Below, one piece after another: positions 55,514 to 64,000 of a stretch of 64,000 nucleotides of DNA (position 1 is the first letter of the stretch; each line of letters starts with the position of its first letter). The stretch spans positions 3,410,001-3,474,000 of the forward strand of contig JAFEKR010000002.1 of NCBI GenBank assembly GCA_019022495.1. Reading direction: 5' to 3'. A model generated the notes under the pieces. The model was not told the origin of the DNA. It saw only the letters and a program-made list of their open reading frames with translations, and ran no database searches. Source of the DNA: Epichloe hybrida. Taxonomy: Eukaryota; Ascomycota; Sordariomycetes; Hypocreales; Clavicipitaceae. Position numbers and translations under genes: made by a program.

Positions 55514-58500
55514 ATGGCTGATTCCAGCGGCGTCGACGAGTCCAAACTTGCTGTCCCCAAGTTCTCGTCCTTCAAGACCAGGGAGCCTGTTGCGCCCACA
55601 AAACCGCAAGGTTCCAAAGCAAAGACCGGAGAAGGAAGGTCTCCCAGCGATGGGCACATATTTGACAAGCATCATCGCTCGAGTCATCATCACAGACATG
55701 GCCATGAGTCGTCCCACTCGCGGCGACACCATGAAGGCTCGTCACGCCGTCGCCATAAATCGCCTGAGCCGGTTTCGGAGAAGACCTTGCCAGAGAGGAC
55801 GACCTCGAGTCTCTTTGTGATTGACACTAAAGGTGATCCATTGATTTCCAAATATGGAGGCATCGACCGCGCCCAGATCCCATCGTACTATCGCCACGGT
55901 GGCGGCAGAGTCCTCGGCACAACCGGCAGATTGCTTATTCACCGAGATGGGGCTAGGGACCAATTCAGCCTTCGTTTTCCAGGAGAGGGTCTGGGTCTTT
56001 CTGACAGAGATGATTTGCGATCCAAATCGCTTCGTTTCAGAGGGGATCCGATCCGCATACGGGCAAAGAGGAGAGCTACAGATGGCAATAAAGAGCTCGA
56101 CAGTGGGTTCCTGCAAATCGGAAGGTCGAAAAAGCGAAAGAAAAGTCAGGAACAAAGCGACTCTTCTGGTGACGAGGGGCCGTCCTATCGATCTATTGAG
56201 GGCAAAGCCAAGGCCCGGACTTTCGATGACGAATCGGGTGAAAACTCATCTGAGGAGGAGGAGGAGGAGGAGGAGGAGGAGGCAATTAAGATTGAGGAAG
56301 ATAACCCTCTCAAATGGAAGTCTATTCAGCTGAATAGGAGAGTCAAGGACCACCCTGGAGATATCGATGCGTGGCTGGAACTGGTTGATCATCAAGATGA
56401 CTTACAGCGAGCGGGTGAATCTATCGATGAGCGCACAGCTGCAAGCACAGCACACAGCTTTTCGGAGATCAAAGTTTCGATGCTTGAATCAGCACTTAAG
56501 AACACGTCCGCTTCTGAAGATAGACAAGCGGTGATAGTGCGCCTCATGCGGGAGGGCATGAAGATCTGGCCTGCCAAGACTGCGGCAAAAAGGTGGTCAG
56601 AGCTGGCTGGCGACGAAGAGGCTAATTTTGAGCTATGGAGGGCTCGCCTTGACTTTTCCATGACGAACATTGCCGTCATGAGTTATGATGACATCAAACA
56701 GATGCTACTTGATAGGCTCCGGAAGGTGCTCGCTCGCTCCCCTGCCCCCACGAAGAAGGATTATTCTGAAGCAATTTATGTGTTCTTGCGGGCGATGCGA
56801 TTCGTACATGACTGTGGGTACAAGGAGTTGGCGGTAGCATCATGGCAAGCAATACTGGAAATGAACTTCTTTCGGCCTCCTCATCCAGAAGAAGGAGGCG
56901 TGGATTCATTTCGTGACTTTTGGGAGAGTGAGGCGCCGCGCATAGGGGACATTCAAGCACACGGCTGGGTGCATTATATGTCATCTTTGGGGCACGTAGA
57001 TGCTCCTCAGCCACAAACAGCGAGCCCGACAGAACATACCCCCACAGGAGATGTCTACAAGACATGGGCTTGCTACGAACGGCGGCAAGGAGAAGCCGCC
57101 AGAATGCCAGCAAGGACAATGGATGACGGAACGGAAGATGATCCTTTCCGGGTGGTCATGTTCTCCGACATCGAGCCTTGGCTATTCCCTATTCCGGAGT
57201 CATGTTTGGATGAGCCAATGAGGGAGGAGTTGATCGATGCCTATCTGATATTTTGCGGGCTGCCGCCACGGTCGCGGTCAAGCAATTGGACACAACTTGC
57301 CTGTTCAGATCAGTTCACGTTTCGGTCTGCTCTTCTCGGAAATGACATGCCAGATAAAGCCACGGAAATTGAAAATGGTGAGAATGTTCAGCGGAAAACG
57401 CCGAAATTTGACGCGGGAAACGGCTATTTTGTCATGTCTCCTACGGTCCTATTTTCTGGAAACAGCTGGTTTAGTTATTTCAGTGTGAATCTGGACAGCC
57501 TTGCTGTGGACATGTTTTGGGTCTTCAACACGCTGAAACAACTGGTTCACTTGGCAGATGTACAGAGCTTGGCGCTCTACTACCTCAGTTTCACTCACAG
57601 ATTCAATTCGTCTGCCATGAAAAAGTCAGCCAAGGCTGTACTGAAAAAGTACTCAAATGCTGCCGAGGCGTACAACGGATATGCTCTTGCGGAGCTTGCA
57701 AATGGCCATCTCGATGTTGCAGAGAGGGTGATTTCGTCAGCTGTGGAGTCTCCATCAGTACGTCATTCCGTTTTTAATTGCCGACAGGTTGCTGACCGTT
57801 CCATTTAGCTGTCAGCAGGTGCTTCGGGTTTTCACTTATTCAAGTCATGGAGCTGGATCGAATTAGAAAAGGGGAACAAATTGATGGCTACAGTTCGACT
57901 TTGCTCTGCAATCGATGAATCCTTTCGTCACTCTACGACAGAAATCAAGGATATATCCCCATCGATCGTTTTAAAGGCAAGACAAACTTTGGAATCGAAG
58001 ATCCATCAAGCTTTGTACGAGGGCAGGTCCGAAGATGCCAGCACCCTGGCAGAATTCATGGTGTTGTGGTCATATCTGACGGAGGGGGGGTGGGTCGAGC
58101 CCACGTCAGCTGAGCAAGGCAACATATCTGCTTCAATGTGCGTCATGGAAAGTGTGTCGGCGGAGTTCAGCTCAGCAGGGTATGGTGATACTCCTGGCCA
58201 CGAACGACTGCTTCAATTCGGGGCACGGGTGTTGTACCTGAATGCCGGTCGCGGGTAGGTGACACTTTGAGTCAAGGATGACTGAATTCAAGGCTGACTG
58301 ATGCCAAGGCCATTCCGTAGAGCGTATCTGCGTGATCAACTGTCGGGATTTCTGGAGCGGTTTCCCCGAAACACCATCTTCCTCGCACTTGCCGAATGGG
58401 CAGACTCTAGCCTGAGAGTCGTGGACGAGACTCGACAATTACTCTATGACAGGATTCTCATAAAAGGCCGCGATTGCATCACGAGTCGCTTATTCTCCAT

Positions 58501-58852
58501 CCAACATGACCTGGTTCGAGGAAACATTCACAGCGCGCGGGCCGCATACGAGTACGCCTTGTCGAGCGACGTCTGCAAATTCAACGTGGGCCTTTGGATC
58601 TCCTACGTGCGATTCTGCTACCAGAGCAAGGAGTTGCGATCAAAAGCAAAGGATGTATTCTACCGAGCCTTGAGACATTGTCCGTGGTCCAAGGAAATCA
58701 TGATGGAAGCATTCAGCACCGTCATTCGTGATATGAAGTCAGATGAGTTGCGATCGGTGTACGACACAATGGCATCCAAGGGGCTGCGGGTCCACCTTGA
58801 TCTGGAGGAATATGTTGAGCACTGGAGGAGAGATCGGACAATGGCGAGATAG
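55514..58852 (+). CDS. NRDE2: NRDE-2 family nuclear RNA-processing factor
   Basis: Exons 55514..57757, 57809..58254 and 58309..58852 (51- and 54-nt introns, phases 0 and 2) encode 1077 residues. The first 100 residues are His/Arg/Ser-rich (HHRSSHHHRHGHESSHSRR). A conserved block follows (SLFVIDTKGDPLISKYGG, then IPSYYRHGGGRVLG). A Glu tract codes near 56253-56281, and LKWKSIQLNRRVKDHPGDID opens the NRDE-2 domain of HAT-like helical repeats that continues to the C-terminus (AAYEYALSSDVCKFNVGLW). NRDE-2 (Nrl1 in fission yeast) works with the MTR4 helicase and splicing factors in nuclear RNA surveillance, and in worms in nuclear RNAi. The last exon needs the 54-nt intron to avoid an in-frame TAG at 58256, and the fit is unambiguous. 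The promoter region is only about 250 bp beyond the KSR1 duplication. Confidence 0.93.
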
Positions 58853-59309
58853 AGTATGAATTGAGATGGAATCCCGTGTCTGACTGCGCTGTCCTCGTTC
58901 TCGCATGGCATTCCAAATCCAAAGCCGAGAGACGATGGCGGAGATGCCGTGGGCTCCTTCCCTGTTTTGCACAGCCCCTCATGAGCAGAGCAGCGCACCT
59001 GTACACCTGCGTACACCTGCGCGTTGGCACGTTGGCACGTTGGAGCCCAAAACCCAGCCGTGGACTGGGTTCGGCTGATTTTGGCCCAGGAGATCCTTGG
59101 CAAGCGGCCACTTCATCACTGACCACTTCGAAGGAGGGGCTCGTCTCGTCACCGTCACCGTCACAGCCACAGCCGCCCCGACCCGATACTTGTTCAGCCT
59201 GAAACGAGTACTTAAAAGGCAAAGAAAGACCTCGGACTGGCTACCTTCTTGCCGATTGATTTCATCTCTTCATTCCCCATGCACACGTCCAGCTGTCCAA
59301 GAAGCCGAC
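58853..59309. other. Intergenic region, NRDE2 3' end and PLC promoter
   Basis: These 457 bp contain short direct repeats (GTACACCTGC twice at 58999-59020, GTTGGCAC twice at 59023-59039, and a GTCACC-type run at 59148-59165). A coding frame upstream of the PLC ATG stays open but looks non-protein. No gene is seen. Confidence 0.45.
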
Positions 59310-61327
59310 ATGACTGACGCGCAACAACAGCCCATCAATGCCTTGCTACAGGCCGGCGGGGGAGCCAGCCAGGCACTCAAAGCAACGCCAACTCTAAACT
59401 CCACCGTCGTCTCTTATCTGAAGCAGATGTTCGAGTCACACGCTGGGCAGGACCGAAAATGGTCTGCTGGGCAGGTTCAGCGATTTATTCAGCAAGTGCA
59501 GGGGAACGATGACACCACACTAGCGGCGGTCAAGTTGCTTGGCGAGGCCGATGTCGACCTTGACGGCTTTTTGGCCTACATGACATCTGAAGATAGTGCA
59601 ATAACGTTGCCCTGGAAGACTTGTGATTTATCATGGCCGCTGTCGAACTACTTCATTAGTTCGAGTCACAACACCTACTTGTCCGGAAACCAGCTGTATA
59701 GTGACAGTACGACGGATGCATATACCAATGTTCTCTTGCGAGGGTGTCGTTGCGTCGAGATTGATGTGTGGGATGGCGATGAGTCCGACCTGAGCTCTGC
59801 CTCGACTTCGGACGATGAAGGCACTGGTGCAGGTGACAATGTGGAAAAGCCCGAAAAGCAGGGCGCATTCAGCAAGCTCAAGCGAAGAATACCAGACAGC
59901 ATATCTACGAAGCTAGAAAAGATGTCACTGGGCAAGAAATTGGAGCGCCCATCTACTGGTCAAGATAAAGCGAAAGAAGACCCTGGTGCAAACACGGATG
60001 GCGACCGCAAGATTGTGCCAGAAGTAGCTACTGTCGAGCCTCGAGTACTCCACGGCTACACATTGACTAAGGAGGTTTCTTTTCGACGTGTTTGTGAGGC
60101 TATTCGAGACAGCGCGTTTGCTGTTTCAGATCTGCCCCTGCTTATCAGTCTAGAGGTGCACTGCGGTGCTGAGCAACAGATCATGATGGCCAATATTATG
60201 AAAGAAGCGTGGAAAGGCATGCTTGTCAACGATGATGAGATCAAGGATGGAGTTCTTCCAAGCCCCCAAGAGTTGAAGAGAAAGGTTCTCATCAAGGTCA
60301 AATATGCACCGCCGGATGCTCCAGCACCGGATGTCGACAGCGGGGAAGACGATCGTCTGCCTTCTGAAACAGTACCCGCCAAGAAGCCTTCGAAAATTGT
60401 CCAGGAACTGAGCAAGCTAGGTGTGTATACCCGCGCTGTTTCTTTCAAGTCGTGGACGCAGCCAGAAGCGAGCATGCCAACACATATCTTCTCCCTGGCG
60501 GAGAAGAAGTTTATGGAGCATCGCGAGAAGCATGGGAAAGAGCTCTTCGATCACAACAGGGACTATTTATTGCGTGCCTATCCATCCGGACTGCGCATCC
60601 GCTCTTCGAACTTGATGCCCACCGTTTTCTGGGGATCCGGCGCCCAAGTCGTCGCTCTGAACTGGCAACAGACAGATGCGGGCATGATGCTCAACGAGGG
60701 CATGTTTTCAGGGACAGGAGGGTATGTTCTCAAGCCACAAGGTACGTCCATACGCAAACCGACACAACTTCCGCATCTCGTTTACTAAAGGCATGCCACG
60801 AAAAAGGCTACCGTTCAAATCTACGCCCCGGATCCACGCCAACCTCGGTCACTTATGAGAAGCTCGACCTGTCCATTACATTCTTAGCAGCTCAAAGTCT
60901 CCCACTCCCGCCCGGAGATAAAGTAGGGAGGAAATTCCACCCATACGTAAAGACCGAACTTCACGTGGATGCATGCGACTCTCATGCCCTGGGCCGACCA
61001 CCCTCGAATGATGATAGCCATGACTCAGAGATTCGGCACAAGGCCCGGACCAAAACCCACAAAGGCACAGATATTGACCTGGGACAACAGCAGATCTCAT
61101 TCCATGACGTCGACGGCCTCATCAAAGAATTGACGTTCGTTCGGTTCACGGTAAGGGACGATGAACTCGGCATCGATGACTTGGCGGCATGGGCGTGCGT
61201 GAGACTGGATCGCCTGGGCCAAGGATTTCGATTTATCCATTTGTTGGATTCGAAGGGCCGATTGACAGAGGGGACTATCTTGGTCAAGGTGGAAAAGACA
61301 CTGGTGGAGGATCGACCGGATGCTTAG
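59310..61327 (+). CDS. PLC1: Phosphoinositide-specific phospholipase C (delta-like)
   Basis: Exons 59310..60741 and 60807..61327 (65-nt intron, phase 1) encode 650 residues. A degenerate EF-hand-like region covers residues about 30-95. The catalytic X domain starts at NYFISSSHNTYLSGNQ (catalytic His near 117), with RCVEIDVWDGD as Ca2+ ligands, and continues after a 60-residue acidic/basic insert at LHGYTLTKEVSF (second His near 247) and LPLLISLEVHC. The Y domain spans about 360-480 (LSKLGVYTRAVSFKSW, RAYPSGLRIRSSNL, GAQVVALNWQQTD). A C2-like domain follows, split by the intron, with LDLSITFLAAQSLPLP. There is no clear PH domain. The enzyme cleaves PIP2 to IP3 and DAG at the plasma membrane. 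The start at 59310 gives the compact N-terminus. Confidence 0.95.
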
Positions 61328-61825
61328 GCTGGATCATGAGCTGTATGTCGGATGACGTAGATGAGTGCCGTGCCATATATGAACCAGGGTGTCGCCACAT
61401 GCAAAATAGAGCCTTGCATCGGGTCATTTAAAATGCATGCGTGGCATATTACGTGAGGTTCTTGATAATTGGCAGCTCTGATGTTTCATGTTTACAGAAT
61501 GTTTTATGTCGCATCAATAGATCAATTACAGATTGGGAATTTCGTTTACACTTTTTATTGCCGTGGAGGCACAACTAATGCTGCACTGGCGTGAGTGAAA
61601 AGGCTTTTCACGCGGTCCAAGCTAAGTCAATTGACGTCGTAGTCAATTTGGAGTCGACTTCGGGAAATTCCCATCTCAGACCATCTAATTTCGTTCTCAT
61701 TGGTGCCAGCCCGGAAAAGGGGGACATCAAGACTCGTCACACTAGTTACTAATATTCAATCGCTTCAACAATCATCAAATCCAACCTTTTCAGACGTAAG
61801 AGTCTGCGAGTTATTACATCCTCCC
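61328..61825. other. Convergent intergenic region
   Basis: These 498 bp lie between the PLC and DDR48-like stops and should hold both 3' ends. The sequence is AT-richer than its neighbours (61440-61560). No gene is seen. Confidence 0.4.
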
Positions 61826-63009
61826 TTAGTAATCATCGCTACGTCCCTGCTTGTCGCGTCCCTTTTCAGACAGTTTGTCATTGCCCAGGGCATTGCCAAC
61901 CTTCTCGAGGAGCTTGCCAGCAGTGCTGCCACCGCCGCGGTTGTTCTCGTCGTCGTCACGACGGCTTGAACCGTATGAATCATTGCCGCCGGAGCCATAG
62001 CTGTCCGTGTTACCAGAAGACCCGTAGCTGTCATTGTCGCCGGCACGACCTGAAGAGCCATATGTGTTGCTGCCTCCGGTACGACCAGAAGAACCGAAGC
62101 TGTCATCGGCATCGTTGCCTGATGAGCCGAGACCTCCAGTGCGACCGGAAGAACCATATGAAGAGTCGTTGCCACCAGTTCGGCCAGATGCACCAAAGCT
62201 ATCATTGCCACCGGTGCGACCAGATGACCCGTAGCTGTCATCATTGTCGCGGCCAGAAGAGCCGAGACCTCCAGTGCGACCGGAGGAGCCATATGAGGAA
62301 TCATTGCCGCCGGTGCGGCCAGACGATCCATATGTGTCACTGTCACCTGTTCGGCCAGATGAACCGAAAGCGCTGCCATGTCCAGTACGGCCAGATGACC
62401 CGTAGCTGTCATTGGCATCGTTGCCTGATGAGCCCAAGCCTCCTATGCGACCAGAGGAGCCATATGAGGAATCATTGCCGCCGTTGCGGCCAGACGACCC
62501 GTATGTGTCACTGTCACCGGTTCGGCCAGATGAGCCGAAAGCGCTGCCACCTCCAGTACGGCCAGATGACCCGTAGCTGTCGTCATCTTCGCGGCCAGAA
62601 GAGCCGAGACCTCCAGTGCGACCGGAAGAACCATACGAGTCGCCACCACCGGTGCGGCCGGAGGAGCCAAGTGCATCATTGCCGGAGGAGCCTAGGGTAT
62701 CGGTGTCACGTCCGGAGGAGCCATATAAGTCGTTGCCACCTGTACGGCCAGAAGACCCATAAGAATCATTGTCACGGCGGTTGGATGAGCCCTGACGCAT
62801 GTTAGTCGTGCACTGATTATGTGCATGCAAGGTAGTAAGTGATGATACAAAACTTACGTAGCTGTCGTTGTTACCGCCGTAGCTGGACTGAGTCGTGCAT
62901 CAGTATGGGTGATTACGAGCACTGCGGGGTAGCTTCTCGTGAACTCAAAGAGGGCATTGAATAATGAAGTTGAAGTAGTACTTACGTTGTCGTTGTCGTC
63001 GTAAGACAT
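61826..63009 (-). CDS. DDR48: DDR48-like Gly/Ser-rich repeat stress protein
   Basis: Three exons, 63009..62986 (24 nt), 62887..62858 (30 nt) and 62791..61826, all phase 0, encode 339 residues starting MSYDDNDNSSYGG. Most of the protein is an array of SYGSSGRTGGND-type units, recalling the SYGSSNND repeats of yeast Ddr48, a stress- and DNA-damage-induced protein. Units form a higher-order 57-residue period (GGLGSSGREDDDSYGSSGRT, then three shorter units). The end is non-repetitive and conserved-looking: GKLLEKVGNALGNDKLSEKG. It is predicted to be intrinsically disordered and soluble. The function of Ddr48-type proteins is poorly defined. A TATA box lies at 63145..63138. Long antisense ORFs over this gene are by-products of its repeats. 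Confidence 0.82.
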
Positions 63010-64000
63010 TATGGAGTTGGTAGTTGTTTGAGGGGTGGTTTGATGTAGATGTATATTCTTTTGATTTGAGAGTATTGCGAAGTTCAGTCGTCAAAGTCAG
63101 ATGCTCGAGGCTATGTCAAACGCCTTTGGGCCTCGAGCTTATATACGTATATGCACACACACATATATATATATATGAGGTATGTAATGGGGAAAACAAG
63201 CTGGGTCCAGCCCGATCTGGGGGCTCTTGGATCGAACGAATCCCCAGCTCTGATGGTCCCCCCAAGTTGCAACGCCACACAAAGTTCGCGGCCATCATAG
63301 ACGCCGAAACAACATGACTGTGGCCTGGTTCAGCTGAATATCCGTCATTTTGAGCTGTAGCTGATCCACTGGCGCGCAGGAGCCGTGGGTCCAGGGAGCT
63401 TCGTGAGCTCTAGCACTCGGAATCATCCGTTTACCAGGCCAAGAGGGTCACACCTGTAGAAGAGGACAAATTTGCAAGGTAGAGTTCTGAGAAAACACGT
63501 CGAGACTTAATCATGGCCATGGCACAAGCCGTGGGAATTTGCATGCTTCACTGCGCAGTGATGTCGTCATCATCGGAGCACGTGTCAAGTCCATCTCCTC
63601 CTTCCTGCTCATCCAAACCATAGGGAAGGAAAGAGCTACCCTGGCGGTCTGGCGGGGTAAAACAATCAATCAATCCCTTTGGCTTCCAATCATGCCACGA
63701 CGGATCATGCTGCTGCGTTGTCCCTCCACCCATGCGCGAGACTATTGCACAACGCAGGGAATGAATGGGATGCGCATGAGAATTGTGGCAGTACGTGGTT
63801 GGTACGGATCACATGTCGGCAAAATGTGCGACCTTGACAGGATTAGTTTCAAGGCATTCCTCCGACTCCCATCCACAGAATCGTCGGGCTCTGAATCGCT
63901 CCGCTACCATGTCCCGGGCCAGGTATGATCTCGACAGATCCATTGCCGCATTTTTTTCGAGCTCAGGAACAATCGCGACTAGGGAGCTATGCGACGAATT
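63010..64000. other. Upstream region of the DDR48-like gene to the window end
   Basis: About 1 kb. The first 150 bp are leader and core promoter. One AGGGG (stress-element core) occurs at 63031-63035, followed by the TATA box and a (CA/TA)n dinucleotide run at 63154-63176. A 129-aa open frame at 63542-63928 shows no recognisable features. No gene is supported. Confidence 0.4.
63138..63145 (-). promoter_or_regulatory. TATA box of the DDR48-like gene
   Basis: TATATAAG on the minus strand, about 130 bp upstream of the ATG at 63009. This is a good match to the TATA consensus and fits a strongly inducible stress gene. Confidence 0.55.

Noticed and set aside
61966..62805. 279-aa Cys/His/Arg-rich plus-strand frame (and a 217-aa minus frame in another phase)
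   Set aside because: These are by-products of the DDR48-like repeat array, where every frame stays open because of the periodic sequence.

Overview
This window is nuclear DNA of a filamentous ascomycete, most likely a Sordariomycete and probably of the order Hypocreales. The evidence is short spliceosomal introns (49-141 nt in the models here) with GT donors, CTNAC-like branch sites and CAG/TAG acceptors, single-gene transcription units on both strands, and a set of fungal-specific gene families. I see no bacterial, viral, rRNA, tRNA, CRISPR or transposon gene. Many coding frames change at introns, so the CDS models below were assembled by hand from splice signals, reading phase and family conservation. 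Species assignment is inference.

Layout. 1-6.3 kb: a truncated mitochondrial carrier (MTM1/SLC25A39 type, minus strand), an F-box protein (HRT3/Pof7 type, plus) and a fungal coiled-coil protein of unknown function (minus). 6.3-8.5 kb: gene-poor. 8.5-16.3 kb: a large CPS1/DIP2-type protein with two adenylate-forming domains, then a secreted aspartic protease (both minus). 18-25 kb: a Cys-rich fungal protein of unknown function, a sideroflexin (FSF1), and long-form tRNase Z (TRZ1) with an apparent 1-nt frameshift. 25.5-34 kb: a fatty-acid hydroxylase/sterol desaturase, a class II cAMP phosphodiesterase, an FMN-binding flavin-reductase-like protein and a C2H2 transcription factor. 34-40.6 kb: a 6.6-kb stretch without a convincing gene. 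40.6-47.9 kb: a fungal-specific protein of unknown function, a Zn(II)2Cys6 regulator and a small single-pass membrane protein. 48.1-55.3 kb: MIC10 and URB2 (divergent), then 3-ketodihydrosphingosine reductase (KSR1), whose 5' end lies in a perfect 536-bp tandem duplication. 55.5-64 kb: NRDE-2, a phosphoinositide-specific phospholipase C and a DDR48-like Gly/Ser repeat protein.

The genes are mostly housekeeping and signalling functions: mitochondria (carrier, sideroflexin, MIC10), RNA metabolism (TRZ1, URB2, NRDE-2), lipids (KSR1, hydroxylase, PLC), cAMP turnover (PDE) and transcription factors. They do not form a biosynthetic cluster. The points that most deserve a second look are the tandem duplication at KSR1, the frameshift in TRZ1, a recurrent intergenic motif TACGGAGTA (11 sites sharing the 8-mer ACGGAGTA, all outside the coding models), a URB2 start codon that appears to be alone in its first exon, and the 6.6-kb non-coding block between two transcription units.
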